Counted from the first letter of the stretch, positions 1-14,200 are shown. The stretch: DNA of 64,000 bases from Buddleja alternifolia (GCA_019426215.1 CM033405.1:8347001-8411000); one strand, 5' to 3'. Notes: a model not told the origin generated them from the sequence alone. A program made the numbers and translations.

Positions 1-499
1 CAAAACTTTGGGCAGGCTCAACTCGTGGGCAACCCTAGTCCCAGTACGTAGGGGTTAGTCATTTGAATATAATTTTAATTTTTCTTAGTGCATAGATGTC
101 ATCAATCGAAGCAAATTCCACCGCATATATCATTAAAGGGTTGCAAGGTGGAATTCAATTGTTTGATAAGAGTTGGTGGGTCGTACTCAAATAGATCACA
201 ACCTACATATTGTAAAAGGATTGAGGTTTAGTAATCTATGAGCAAAACGAAAGATTGGACCACCTATTAGATGAGTTGGCATGCTAATTCATATGAGCCT
301 AGTGAACTATACATGGTTACAGGGTTCACTTCACTAGACTTAATAAAGAACTTAATTACTCACTACAAACTTTGTCCAACAAATTTTTTGAAATCCACAG
401 AGGAAGTGTAGCTTTACAAAAAATATAGTGGGAGTCAAGTTCAATATAATGTCCAAAATTTAACTTATGTATAATAATACAATTGAACTAATATAATCT

Positions 500-2262
500 G
501 GTTTTATTTTATGCAATTATTTTATCTCTCTCAAACAAAATGTTAATAACCCGTTATTTGTACTACTCAAGAAGAATGTCCTTGATGGACTAAACTTCGT
601 CTATTGGCTCAAAAACTTAAGAATAGTCCTCAATTTAAAGTCATCGGGCTACGTGTTTGAGACAAACATTCTTCCTGCCTCAGCAGCAGATGCTGAAGAG
701 GAACTATGTGATACCCATTCGATCTAGGTTAAAGATGACATTTGAGTGTGAGCTATATGTTAAGAGTCCATGAACAATGATCTGCAGTGCTCCCATGAAA
801 AGAAGGAAAGCATTAAAGTTGTATTGTTGCACTTGAAGGAGCTTTATGGAGAGCACAGAAGAACTGCTCGGTATGAGATATTGAGGGATCTCTTTAGGGA
901 CAGAATGGGATAAGATGAGAATGAGGAGAGCACATTGTAAAGATGATCTCCATGTTCGAGAGATTGGCGGCTCTCGTCTCACCTTTCCACCTTCAGACTA
1001 ATCTCAATTTGTAGCCTATTCCAGGCTCATTCTCAATAATTTATTGTAAACTTCAAACATGAACGAGATTGAGTGTATATTGGCTAGACTGATGAATAAT
1101 TTCATGAACGCTCAGGGACAAATGAAGCCCAAGGGGAATGGGGTTGCTTTAACCATTTCTACTGTTCAGCCCTTAAACCCCAAGAAGAAGAAAATGCCAA
1201 AAAGCAACATGAAGTGTTTAAGTCAACATGTTGTGTAGGGAAAGGCAAGGCCCCAATGTTCACACATGAAAATGCCCGAAAAAATTCGGACAAATGCCTC
1301 CATTACGATGAGAACAGACATTTGAAGTATAATTGTCCAAAGTTGAAAGCTGACGGTGCTTCAGATATAGAACTTTATGTTTTAGAAACTAACTGTTCTA
1401 TGACCATTTTCTCTACTTACGGCACTATAAATTTTTAAGCTAGTGCTCACATTTATATTTTGAACCTGGATCTAGAAAGAAGTAGAATGTTGGGGAGCGA
1501 GAAGTGATGATCAATGTAGGAAGCGGATACAGTGTTGCTGCTACCCACATTAGATCCTCTTATATTTGTTTGTTTTCTTGACATGTCATTTCTTTAGACA
1601 TTTCCCTTAATTTGTTTAATGGGCTTAAGAATATTGTTTTGACTCCTGTTTTGGTAAATGGTTCATTTCATATTTATTAAGGAATAAATGTGTTGGCAAT
1701 GCATTTACTTAATGATTTATACTACTTGAATATCCAAAATGAATGCAATGTGAACAATATGACTAGAAAATGTGGTATGTCTCATGCAAACCAAAAAACT
1801 CCTATGGCACCTTAGATTTGGTCATCTCGGGGTGCACAAGATTCATGAATTGGAGAAAGCTGAGATTATAGGTATATTAGGATCGGATTCCTATCCAACC
1901 TGTGAGTCTTGTCTCATGGGTAGAATGACAAGATCTCCCTTCACCGGTCATTTTGAAAGAGCCAATACATGCTGACGTCTACAGGACATTTAGTAAAATA
2001 GCTCGTGCACTATTTCTTAACCTTCACCAATGATCACTCTAGGTATGGATATTTGTACTTTTAAGTACAAGTTTGAATCTGTTGAAAGGTTTAAAGAATT
2101 CAAGACTTTGGTGAAAAATCAAATCGGACATTGTATAACAACACTACAATAGGATCGTGGTGGAGAATGTATGAACACCGAGTTTGACCTGTTTTTAAGA
2201 GAACAATACATAGTCTCACAGCTCACACCTCCAACCACTCCACAGGTCAATGGGGTAGCATA
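500..2262 (+). mobile_element. Decayed Ty1/copia gag-pol remnant
   Basis: Conceptual reading on the plus strand recovers pieces of a copia polyprotein in order, broken by many stops and frameshifts. A gag piece (about 790-1090) contains KELYGEH and RTARYEI. A zinc-knuckle-like piece lies near 1290-1340, with one expected Cys replaced by His. A GAG-pre-integrase piece (1772-1975) has LRFGHLG and the CESC motif. An integrase piece (about 1975-2260) has a DRGGEC motif and ends in TPPTTPQVNGVA. The similarity stops abruptly near 2262, before any reverse transcriptase, so the element is truncated there. No paired LTRs or primer site were found. It is far older than the copia copy at 29.7-34.8 kb and cannot encode a working polyprotein. 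Confidence 0.8.
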
Positions 2263-2264
2263 GT

Positions 2265-3165
2265 GTTGGAACCCAACTCTATTGGACAAGGTTTATTCCA
2301 TGCTCAGCTACATAGACTTACTCATTCGCAGCCAAAGAAGATGAACGATTCGTGTGAGACACGAAGAGTAGTTCTGTAATCTCATGTTACTATGATTCCT
2401 GATATAGTATCGAGTTATATGAGTTTGATAGATGCCACAAAGCTCACTCGATCGGGGTGCATGAGTGGAGGGATTATACTCATACGGAAATCATAATTAA
2501 GAGGTTCGTAATGACATAATCATTTTGTACTATGTTGCCCTACTATGTGGGATCACGGGGCTGGTTAGGTGTTACCTACATCATTTGGTATCCTCACATT
2601 GTCAATTGAGACGAGTCTAGAGAGTCGCGCTAAAAGGAATACGTGAAAAACCTTGATTTTGTATGTGGAGGACAAATTAATAATTTATATTTCGTATGAT
2701 GAATTAATTAATTGGGTATATTAATTTAATTAATTATTTAAGAGAATTAAATATGTAATTAAATTAACTATGTTAAGTTGACTAGGTCAATTTAGCCATG
2801 TTGGGCGCGAGACTAGGGCAAGAGTCAGGAGACTTTTATTTAAATATTATCTTAACTCAATCTCCAAGACATACTAATTATCATTAGCATTCAAATCACA
2901 AAAAAGAAAATCCTCTCCCTCTCTACTCTCTCAGGCCGCCGCAACCAAACAAAAGAAGGAAGAGGTTTTCCGGCGTTCATTCCTGAGTGATAATCTAGAG
3001 GCAAGGGTCGATGCTCGTTGCTTGATAAGAAAAATCAACCACTTCGCAACAAATGTTATTTTTATCTTCATTAGTTTAGATTAATTAAAATGACAAGACC
3101 ATGAATTGATGCTTGTGTTGGGGATACTTTTATGTTTGATTCTGCTGCGTTTTTGTACATCAACT
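2265..3165 (+). mobile_element. LTR-like stretch, possible solo LTR
   Basis: The sequence begins with TGTTGGAACCC exactly where the copia remnant stops. It has an AT-rich middle and a pyrimidine-rich leader-like segment (about 2915-2935), and a possible CA end lies near 3160. That layout resembles a copia LTR inserted in, or joined to, the older remnant. No target-site duplication or primer-binding site was seen, so the 3' limit and the LTR identity are tentative. From 3165 to 4028 I see no gene. That part holds GAATGACCTC-type imperfect repeats (3187-3265), a short TAA microsatellite near 3390-3410, and a TA/CA microsatellite near 3947-3985. Confidence 0.3.
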
Positions 3166-3946
3166 CCATAAACGGCATTGGAGATAGAATGACCTCTTCA
3201 AGGTCTTAAGTGTCTTGCGATCACTTGGCCTATATAAGAATGACCTCCTCGGGGTCATAACTAACTCCCTTAAAGTCTAGAACAAGTCGGGTCTAGAGAT
3301 TATGAATGACTTCCTTGATGTTATACAACAAAGCCTCTGGATGTTCCAAGGTGATCCCCTTGAAGCTAAGAATTTAAGTACTAGTAGTACTAATAATAAT
3401 AATAATGATAATACCGCGTCATGATACAGATGATTGAGGTTACACACGAAAAATATTTATTCTCTTTTTACAATTTTCAAATTCTTTTTTAGTTTTCTAT
3501 AATATACTTTTTTTATTGTAGGTATGTATTTCTTAAGGCTGTAGCTAATCTCCCGTGAATTTATTGTATGAAGTTTTCTGGAACACTTTCAAACTTGTAA
3601 TTCAGTTTACGCTAGACAATTTTTATTTACATTGTTGGTGATTTTTGTTATAAAAAAGAAAATTAATATTGATATTAAATTAGTGGTGGAAACTGGGATT
3701 TGAATAATAGTTTGATGTGGAATAAATTGTTTGCAGTGCTTGCAATGCACATAGAATATTATGGAATAATATATGCTAGATCAAGTTAATGGTCTTAGTA
3801 TCTATCTCTCTTACAGTAAAGTGTATTTTGAGCGGTCCCCACACATTTGTGTTAAAAAGTTAGATAAACACTCGAGCCATTAGACTCGATCAAGAATAGA
3901 ATTACCCAAAATATTACTAAATTTTTTTGTTTCAATCTTTCACATA

Positions 3947-3985
3947 ATATATATATATATACACACACACATATATATACACCCT
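3947..3985. repeat. TA/CA dinucleotide microsatellite
   Basis: Alternating TA, then CA, then TA repeats make a simple low-complexity tract just left of the foldback element. Confidence 0.8.
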
Positions 3986-4028
3986 CTCTTATTTAATTTA
4001 AAAACATATCTATATCACTATTTATTTT

Positions 4029-4514
4029 AGGGTAAAACGCATTTGCAAGACCAACCTATATCGGCTGGAACAATTTGGTACATAATCTATTATTTTTTAT
4101 ACTCGAATACTCAACCTTTGTAAATTATGACAAGTAAGTTCATTGAAATAATAATTTGAAATATTCCCTCCGAAAAGTTTATCACGTACTTTAGGCATGA
4201 CTTGAGTGTATACCAAAATATACATATCGTACAATGTATAGATAGTCGGTGCATAAAATGACATAGGATAGAGTGCAAAATGCATATATCATGCAATACA
4301 GTATATGCGGTCAAATGCACAATCTAGGTTATGCCCAAAGCACGTGACATGCTTTTTCATGTTTTTTGGAGGGAATATTCCAAATTATTCATCTGATAGA
4401 CTTATTTGTCATAATTTATAAAGGTTGGGGACTCGAATGTAAAAGTGAATAGATTATTTACCAAAGTGATTCGGCATGGCGACATAGATTATGGTGGAAA
4501 ATGCTTTTTACCCT
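4029..4514. mobile_element. Foldback MITE with long inverted arms
   Basis: The left end starts AGGGTAAAA and the right end is its complement, TTTTTACCCT. The two arms pair imperfectly over roughly 150 bp each; for example AAATTATGACAAGTAAG on the left matches the complement of CTTATTTGTCATAATTT on the right. TTATTTT occurs at both flanks and may be the remains of a target-site duplication. The short open frames inside are accidental. The superfamily is not resolved; the long arms would suit a Mutator-like or foldback element. Confidence 0.65.
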
Positions 4515-5683
4515 TTATTTTATATGCTTATTCAATTTTGGCATTTTTCTCTATGATAGTGTGGCAACCGATGGGTTAATTGAGAAACTTTTTATGCTTA
4601 GAAGGAACAGGCTCAAAGAAATAGTAAAGAAACTTTTGTCTGTTTAACTGAGTATATTAAACGAATGATTGGTGCAAACTTGAAATTTCACCTCTATGTA
4701 CTGCTTTTACGATCCGTGGTTAGAAGCGAAAGAGACTTTTCTTTCTTTTGTAGTACTTTTACTTTTGCGAACAATAACTTGAAGGAAATAAGACTTTATG
4801 TCTTACAAAGTATATGGTACATACGAAGACAATGATTTCGAAAGTATCTCACAATACATTTTATGTATTCAAGACAATCGAATATTTAAGAGTTACTTAA
4901 TCACACTATTGAGATAATATTTTGATATTAAAATAGTATTAAATTGTTTCAAATAGCAAAAATCGGACCAACCCAACTTGACCGCAGCAAAGTGCAAGTT
5001 TTACTAATTTGCGAGTCGGACTTGGGTTCAGGCATTTAAAAACCTCAAACGTCGAGTTGGCTAAAACATTAACAAAACTCACTCAATCCACACCGCGTAC
5101 ACCCCCAGATCATACTCAAACAACTGTATTTTTCGGGTTGTAGGGTCATCAATTCATGAATCAACTCGACCAAATCCGTATAAAACAAACGGATCCATTG
5201 ATGGCAATATTTCCAATGTTAAAGGGATATGTTGGTAATTTGATGGTTATGTTGGTAATTTGATGGTTATGCCTAAATTAGGCATATCAACATTATTAAT
5301 AATTGCTTACCAACTACCACGTATCGATTCCACTTTCCACAAAGAAAATCATATTGCTACAAGATTTCATAAAATCTGGATCTAGGTTAGGTCTACTAAC
5401 AAATCTCAACCACTGCATTCTTGAAAATGACTCAACATCCTCTCCCACCTTCTAAATTCAATTCACAAACCGGATTCATTACAAACCACTTAACATTACG
5501 ATGTGAACAAAATGGTATCGATATGAATAAGGCATTCGGGCTCGACGATGGAGGCATCGCTCGGGCTTAAACACGGAGGCATCGCTCGGGCTTGATAATG
5601 GCTCAAGTTTGAACACAATCTGGCCTTAGTATCTTGATATACATATTTAGGATAATTAGCAGATTGTATCCTCGAATTGTTAC
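4515..5683. other. Intergenic, no gene seen
   Basis: AT-rich sequence with no supported coding region. It contains a perfect 20-bp tandem duplication (5229-5268). It also has a degenerate repeat of GGCATCGCTCGGGCTT-type units (about 5524-5600). Confidence 0.5.
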
Positions 5684-5875
5684 CTCCTGGCATAATGCAC
5701 CCTTAAATTGCATTTGCGGCATTTGCATGCTGGTATTAGATATAGCTTGGCATTTTGCATCCTGAAGCAAATTTACACTATTATGAATAGCCAAATTAAC
5801 GAGTTAACTCACTTGTTGGATGATGAAAATGTCAATTTCATCCTCTACCTTCTTCAGCTTCACTATAACAAAATC
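5684..5875 (-). other. Two possible exons of an unrecognised gene
   Basis: On the minus strand, 5813-5875 and 5684-5761 each look like a coding exon. The first follows a GGCAG acceptor and ends at a strong GTGAGT donor; it is 63 nt and reads DFVIVKLKKVEDEIDIF followed by IIQQ. The second follows a CTTCAG acceptor and ends at GTAACA; it is 78 nt and reads DAKCQAISNTSMQMP, continuing to CQE. Both lengths are multiples of three and the phases agree. I could not find convincing neighbouring exons. A possible upstream one ends near 7487 at CCTG/GTGAGT. I do not recognise the protein. It may be a real small gene, a gene remnant or coincidence. Confidence 0.3.
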
Positions 5876-6218
5876 CTGCCATGATAAAAGAACATTAATT
5901 CATGCAGAATTCAATCCTACTGCACAGTTTGCCAATTATCCTAAGCACATACCTAAAGATTATTGTTAATAGAGCGCTCGAGCTAAAATTTCAAATCTTA
6001 CTATCTTAGCCTAAAATTATTCAAGCGTAGTTTAATATATTCAATGAATCAAACTCAAATGAGCCTATAGCACCAATCTCATTGCGAGTTTTGTGTCGTT
6101 TGATTTATTTTTCAAGTATAACCGGAGTCAACCATCTGTACTACTTTCCCCATCCCAGAAAATCACTCTCGGTATTTACCTTCAAAAGTTGTTAGTAGTC
6201 TCATAATCATTGTTTTAA

Positions 6219-6481
6219 GGGTGAATTACATGCACACCCACTCACTTTAGTGCTAATTACCAAAAACCCTCTAACTTTGATAAATTACAACGAGACCCCC
6301 TCAAGGGATCTATTTGTAGTGTTTTACAATAGGTGAAATTGTAAGAAGTTTTAAATACACGAGGGTGTAATTGTAAGGATGCCTTAACGTGAGAGGCATT
6401 TTATATAATTTCGAAAAGGTCAAGAGGAGTTTTTTGGTAATTCACCAGAACATGAGGCGGTATATAGGTAATTCTCTCTTG
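6219..6481. mobile_element. Small inverted-repeat element (MITE-like)
   Basis: The left part reads GGTGAATTAC ... CTAATTACCAAAAACCCTC. The right part carries the complement, GGAGTTTTTTGGTAATTCACC ... GGTAATTCTC. The arms are about 60 bp and imperfect. A related half-element seems to lie at 59138-59230. No gene is visible within it or in the following 6482-6867, apart from accidental short frames. Confidence 0.5.
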
Positions 6482-6867
6482 TTTCAATTGCGATAGTAAT
6501 TTTATACAGAGAATTTCTATTTGAGAAAATAACAATTACCAGCCTACTACATTGCAACCAGCCATCTTCGTGGTTGCCTGTAACACCACCAATGTACGTA
6601 AATTTTTTAAATAGAGTGAGCAACTATGAAACAATTGCAGGATATTTAACGGATGCATTGAGAGTGATGCAAGAGACAATAGAGAATAAAGTAAATAAGA
6701 CTTCGGATCCTGGGACAACCACGACTGTAAATATTATGGGATCCAAAGTGGCGGACGGTTGTCATTGTCCTTGCAATCCATTAGAATGACGCAAGAATAA
6801 TCTAGAAACAGTAAACTGAGATGCACATCACAAATCATAAAAAGTTCACTGCACAACCAACATAAAT

Positions 6868-7221
6868 TAGGGGTGTTCACCGAGTCGAGCCGGCTCGAAA
6901 AAAGCTCGACTCAAGCTCGAGATTTTTCGAGCTCGAGCTCGTTTGTAAGTGTTCGGGAGCTCGCGAGATATATATTTTTAATTAATATATTTTAACATAT
7001 ATATCATTATATACATTATAATATTTATATATTAATATAATAATATAATTTACTAAAAATAAAAAATATAGATGTTTTAGCTCACGAGCTCGAGCTCAGG
7101 TGGAAATAATCGAGCTTGAGCTCAACATATGCGGTTCGATCGAGCGCTCAGGTGGAAATAATCGAGCTCGAGCCTAGAAAAATCACCAGGCTCCGCTCGA
7201 GCTTGGCTCGTGAACACCCTA
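6868..7221. mobile_element. hAT-like MITE rich in GAGCTC/CTCGAG
   Basis: The ends are inverted repeats: TAGGGGTGTTCACCGAG on the left and CTCGTGAACACCCTA on the right. ACATAAAT before the left end and GCATAAAT after the right end form a 7-of-8 match, fitting the 8-bp target duplication of hAT elements. The interior is AT-rich and flanked by many overlapping CTCGAG and GAGCTC words that can pair with each other. It codes for nothing visible. Confidence 0.6.
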
Positions 7222-8274
7222 GCATAAATAGATATAGCTTGTAGCGGAATTGGTTCCCAATTCCAATGGTAAAGTAGCTGAACTGTCACAAAGACACAAC
7301 CCTTGAAGTTTTATTAATAGAGGCTCATTTGTCTTTATAACTATCCCACAATTAGGTAATGACCCGAGACTCGGTCTGAAGAAAGAGAGAGAGAGAACAG
7401 GGTGAACTCGAGCAGAAGTTGGACACTCCAACTTGTAAAATTATACAGTGACATCAAAAGAAGAGTTCAATAACGGACAAACTCACCAGGCTCGAAATGT
7501 CCTCATCAACAGCCTTCGACTTGCTTCAGATTCCATGGACAGGCTCAAAGTGACAATAGCGAGATCCACCATAGATCAGGTCAAGCGTTCACTTTGAACA
7601 GAGTTATGAACAACCAGTGACTAAAGAACAATGAAGAAATTAAGCACCATTATCACAATACTAACTTCAAATTTAACCTGGAAATCTTTTCACAAGTATC
7701 ATCCCCTCATAGTATCAGCAGAATTCGGTACAATTTTCTTTAGAGAGAGAAATTACTACTATACAAGCACACTACCTTTGAGCTCCAAGACATATACTTC
7801 ATTCTCGAGAAAACAGCATGGATAAACATAAGACCTACAACTGCAAGAAACTAGAAATCAAACAACAGAAACAATAAAGCACACGGGTAACTGAATTAGA
7901 AGTCCATCTGTATGCCACGAGAGGACCATTTTCACCAACTAATAAAGCCATCTTAGAGCTCCAACCAGAGTGTCAAATAAGCAAAATCATTATTCTATTG
8001 AAATATGAAGTTATGTACAATGGATCCATCATTCTACGTCCGTAATTGCTGCAAACTAAAATGCAGAGTTTGCTAAGACCTTATCACTAAGATACAAGCA
8101 TGGCCGTCAACAAAATCCATTAATCGGAAGTGGTCACTCAAATATCAACATGCAGGACCTAACCAAAGAATATGTATCTAACCTAATTATAAACTGGATT
8201 GTCACATGACCTCTATGTAACTGGTCAATTCATGACAATTTGTATAAGGAGGAGGAATATACATAATTGCATTC
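7222..8274. other. 3' flank of the SRRM-like gene
   Basis: No independent gene is supported. The part nearest 8275 is presumably the 3' UTR of the minus-strand gene ending there. A TC/AG-rich tract lies near 7380-7400 and a possible donor site at 7485-7487. Confidence 0.4.
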
Positions 8275-11200
8275 TCAAACCCCCAACATACTGAAGTCTG
8301 CCAAGTCATCACATGGGACCATAAGGCCATCAAGATAATCATGATCTTGTAATCCGTGGTCCTCATCGCCGAACCATGATCCTAGATCATCCCCTTGACC
8401 ACCAAGATCACTAGGAACACCTAAACCATCCATTTCTGGGAGTGGAAGGGAGGATAAATCTATTGGGTCCTCAAGCATGTCGGGGTTATACTCATTTTTG
8501 TCCTTGTCAATCTCACTTATTTTTCCAAGAGTATCATTGACAGAAGCATCAGCTAAATGAGCTGTTTTCTGCTTATTAGGTTTTGCCTTGGACTTTCTCT
8601 CGCCTTTAACAGTGGGCCGGCCAATTTTGATTGTTCCATTTCTGGACAAATTTCCTTTTCCTTCTCTCTCCCTTTCACTCCTCCTTCCTTTAGCACTGCG
8701 GATTGTACCACCAACATCATCAAGTAATAATTCCCTCTTTTTCACTCTATTCGGCCAGCTGTCTGTATGTTGTTCAACACCCGGATCATTCAGTAGGAGC
8801 ACTTCATCAGAACATATTTCCTGGTTAGAAGGGCTCTGCTGGCGTTGCTGTGTGCTCATGGGAGCTGCAAAATAAGGGAAAAAAAAAAAGAAAGTCTAAA
8901 AGATAATTCAATTGATAAAGCGAGGGATTACCATTTTTTACTCGAAGGAAATGATAATGAAATTGTAACCTCATCCATATTTGACTAACACATAAACATT
9001 AAGAAGTATTAAGCATTCTGCTATCTATCTGTGCTACGCACCTGAACTTCTTATTTCCGCAGGGCTTCCAAATGTGTCAAGATTATGTTTGCCAGATTCA
9101 TTATTGTTGGTGCAATTTAAGGATACACCAGAAAGGAACATGTCCCTGTACAAGGGCTCACTGAAGCAGCTCTTTCCTGTCACCTCAAATTCCTCGTATC
9201 GTTCTAATGACCACTTAACAAAAGCTAAGGCTGCTTGTTTGGCCATCTCAACATTCACACTTTTCATTCCATGAGCATTAGGACCCCAGCAACTCTGCAG
9301 GGGGAAAGAACTTCAAATTAATGATTCCGTATTTGATTATGACAAAAGTAGGTGGCATGACGTTTGATTGAATTCTGTAACAGATTAAGTCAGTATAACA
9401 GGCAGTTACATAGATTACCTGGACAATATTTCAAAAATAAACCCAAAGGTGACCTTGACTTGCTTCCATTAACTTCTAAGGAAAAACACGAAGTAGGATG
9501 GAGATCAAAACGTGATAAGTCAAATATTATACTACAGTTATGCCCGATTTACTTGGTTCTAATTGGTTTTCGTTTAATTACATCCTACATTATACTTTGA
9601 TTCATTCATCTTCTATTTTCTAGATTTATTTCCTAAATAGATTATACCAAGAGAGACTTCTCAAAAAAGATCATATGAAGGGAGTATACTGCTGTAATTA
9701 AGCTCACATAATTTAACATTTAAAGTAAATAGAAAACTCAAGCATCCAAATATCAATACGAAATTGATATTCAAATATATTGAATAAAGACAGGATATTC
9801 TGCGTTATCCATGACAAAAAGTCACCTCATGCTGTAAACATACGAACTTATTTTCTCAAGAAAGATTGGACATTGGAGAGTGATAATTACCATGTATTTT
9901 TCATAGGCCAGTCCTACAAGTTTGTCAAGAGCACGTCCTTCAAACTCCCTACAAAATGTTATGCTGCTTGAATTTTCATATAGGCGCACAGACGGTCAGG
10001 GGTTCATAGAGAAAACATAGATAAAAAGGAAAAGAGGAAACTTCTTACCTCTCCTGGAGCTCTTTAGCCTCAGAAGCAGAACTTAGAAGTTTCCCAAGCA
10101 AGTCTTTCTTCCTTGAAACCTGTTCATGGACTCAACAATGAGAAATATTCCTAATATGACTGGAACTCAGAAGCTTCACTAAAGCAAACGCAAAAATTTA
10201 GTTATAAAAATAACAGTGTCGTCAACTCCTGATCTCCCTGAACTCGGATTCCGCTTCAGCATGCAGAAAAACTCAAAAGCAGAGATTTTAACCCTGGATT
10301 GATTTTGCATGGAGGTATTAACCACTAAAAAATCACAGGTTTCATGAGTAACTAGAGAAAGAGCGTGATTGCCACAAGATCCACTCAAGTTCATCTCCAT
10401 CACAACAGAAGTACCCATGGCGATGACTTTTAACGCTAGCACAATAATGGATTGTAGCCCCACGCTTTCGTCCATGTCCTATTTTAAGACATTTAGTTGT
10501 TACTTTATTTATTTTCTCTTTCTACAGAGGGGGGATGGGGGTGAATATGGTGTATAGTATTCTTAGTTGTTCTCTTAAGGCTCGGCCCAAAGCATAGGCA
10601 GTCGTCGACGAGGGCATATTTACCGTGCTATTCAACAAACATATACTATAGGACTAAGGGGTGTGTGTGTGTGTGTCTGTGAGAGATAATTTCTCTTGTG
10701 TAATATTTATGCATAATAGTATAGCATTGGCAACAGTAAAAAGTAAAAAAGCAAATAAGGAAAGACGAAAAGGTGTAAATGATTAAAAACTTTACAAATC
10801 CATGGTAACAAAGCGACTCTGTTCCCAATTTGTTATGTTTTTATTTATAAATTTTGGTTAGTTCAACAACTATTGCTGGAATCATAAGTTACCTGTTCCA
10901 GGAACTTCTCATCCAACCTACTGATATCTCCACTTATTTCTTTATCTCCACTCTGTGCCAAATCAGGCAAATTAATGAATAAGCACCAACAATAATTCAC
11001 AAGATCTCAACTTAAAAAGGTAAAATTAGCTCCTTCCTTGAGAAAAAGACGAACTTACCACTAAATTTGGGAAGATTCCTATACTTTGAACCTCCATGAG
11101 AAGTTTTGCACTCATTGACGTATTATGATACTGATACTGGGTACATATTGTTGCAGGCATCAACTGTTCTGCAAGCAAACCATTTTGCAAATGGTCATAT

Positions 11201-14200
11201 CTCGGAGAAAAACCCACGTCTGGAATGGACACATTATTGTGATCCTGCATAGCTTGATCTGGCTCATAAGATGATCTTCTGTTAGTATTTACACCGTAAC
11301 CATTAGAAGCAGGATATCCAGAAAGTTCAAAACCCATGTCACATCGAGATCCATACACATCGTATTTGAGTTCTTTTCCACCACACAAAAGCTCTTGATT
11401 TTCTTCTTCCGGAATCAAAGCTGCAATCAGTCTCTGGTACAGGGAGATCCCATTGGGCGGGGCTGAATGAGCTAGGCTAGGTTCAAGACTTCCCCGTTCA
11501 ATCTCCTCTATCCCAAATTCACTCAAACCGCAGCCATTAGGCATGAAAGTGTAACTATCTGCATCAAGAGGCGCTGGAGCGGGGGTATCCACAGCCGAAT
11601 CAAGATTTATCTAGAAGGGAAAAATAATGTAACAGTGACCAACTAATTAGTAAACAAATGAGTTAATTAAAACTACTGCAGATTATAAACTGAGTTCAGG
11701 CATCTCATAAAGTGAATTTTGTTCAAATTTTCATTGATTTGTGTTGTCAGTTAAACTTACAAAACTCAGCATATTTAGTACATGTATATGGCGACACGAG
11801 CATATGAAGGAACATAAGGAAAAACAAGAAATCATATTCACAAATGTACTTTATTAGTTTTAGGAGAACCTATATACTAGAGAAACGAACATTGAAATAC
11901 AAAATAAACATGCAGACATCAAAAAGCAAAAAAAAATAATTATACACATTAAATTAGAGATGGCAGCAGTAATCTCTTCCTAAAATTTAAGCATGCCAGC
12001 AAAGATGTCAAAACAGGACCTAAATCATGTCAGCTGATCCACATTCATAGCAAGCACACTAGGGAACCACATTGTACAAAGGATTAAACATTTAAGGTCT
12101 CATATTTCCTGTTTGAGAGAGCAACTTGATAAATAGACCTGAAGTCGATAAGAATGCTGATTGTAATTTACAAAAACCCCATCATAACAGTATAACCAAT
12201 TTTCTGTTTCCCTCCTAAATAAAACTGTTAAAGTAACCTTACTTTGCATTCTCTAAACTGATGATGAAACAAATAATGAAATTTCAATAAGCAACTGTTG
12301 CATTCAAAACTCCCAATCAGAAGGTTAAAAAGAATGGAAAGCTTTTATTCCAGTCATTTGAACTTTCAAGAATTCAAATCTTGGTTACCACTTAAATAGG
12401 GGGGAAAGTGGACAGGATGCTTATCATTCTTTTAGTCAATAAAACACAGAATTGTCAAGTTTAGAGTCAAAATAGTTAAAAGAAAAAAAAAAAAAAAAGG
12501 GGCGCATTTCAACACACTTACTCTTTCACTGGATATCTAGCCATCAACAAAGTTAATATGCCCATTAACCGAAACATGAGTATAGAAGAAAAATGAAAAA
12601 AAATGAATGTTTCTCTAACAACTAATTTTTCTCAGCCAAATTAGGGGGGGGGGACAATATAAACACAAAAACATTTTTTTCTAATATATTTAGCAAATTA
12701 TGCTCATGTTGTCAAGTCTGAATTGCACATGTGACATCACATCACCACCAAGCTAATTCAATATCTCACAGAAATATAGGAGCAAATTATGCTCCTATAT
12801 GTTTCGCAGATATAGGAGAAATCACAAGTTTCGTCCCGACTTTGTCCCTTTTTAATTTTAGTCTCATTCGTCACACATTTTGCACATTTAGTCCCATAAC
12901 TTTCAAAATGTCTCACATTTAATGTCAACCAAAATATTCATAATCACATGCTCCGTTAGTCAACATTTCTAACCCATTCTCAATGGAGAATCCATGCGTG
13001 AGTGGCACGTAACAAATGGGTCGACTTCAACTAAAAATTTGGATAATTTATAGATTCAAATCTGAGTTCATATTATATATTGAACAGAAATACCGTGATA
13101 TTGAAAAGAATTCGTGTGTGAGGATTCACGCAAGAAGTCTCTCCAAAAAATGGGTCAAAATTTTTGACTACCAGAGCATATGGGTTTGATTGTTAAAATT
13201 TGGACATAAATTTTGGTTGAGAGTTGAGACTAAATGCGTGACATGTTGAAAGTTATGGGGCTAAATTTGAGAAACCCGGAACGAATATGACCAAAATTAA
13301 AATGGGGCAAAGTTGCGAGATGAAAAATGCCATTTTTATTGCAGATATATATTTCCAACATCTGGAACAATGATTCAACATGTATAGGGACATAGTCTTT
13401 CCAATGGCATCTGCATTAAGTATGCTGCAATCTTAAATTTGTCCAATGTTGGCGGACGTGGCAATTATGCAGCACTTGTGTGCATCTTAAGGAAGTAACT
13501 GAATATGATCATAATTATCATAGTCATCGCTATTGAAGTTTTATCAAGAAATATTGCACAAAAAACATAGTAGGCATTACGACATCCTCATAATCTGCAG
13601 ACTCCTAGCACAAAATGATAAAGTGGTTAATTATTAATTCAAAAAAAAAAAAAGATAAACTAGCTATTTAAGCTTGGATCAAAGTCAATAATCTTTCATG
13701 ATTTTTGTTACTGAATGTACTTTCAATGTGCTAATTGAAGTTAAAGAGAGAAAATTCCAATAAAAATGACTTGCTCTTATTACTAAATACAATTCAGTAG
13801 AATGACAATACAATTATTAAATGGAACACGTCGATCATACTAGTTACAGATATCACTTTAGCAAATAGAACTTTACATCTTCAGTACTTTGGAAGATGTC
13901 AATTCTTGCTGGAATAGAGTTAAATGATATCTAAATAAATTAATGCATCACCTGGTCTTTCAAATAAGAGATGTCTGTATCAGATATGAAAAGAAACAGA
14001 TGCTCCATCTTCTTCCAGAATGGACTGGAGAGGGCTTGAGCTGAATTCAGAACTAAACCGATTATTACCAAATGAACCCGAAACAATGACAACAAGAAAA
14101 TTGAAAAATTGCAAGGATAATACCAGTGTTTATAACAGCATTTGCGGCAGTGAAGAGCACTTCACGTCCATCACCAGAACCAACTGCTATATTTATTCAG

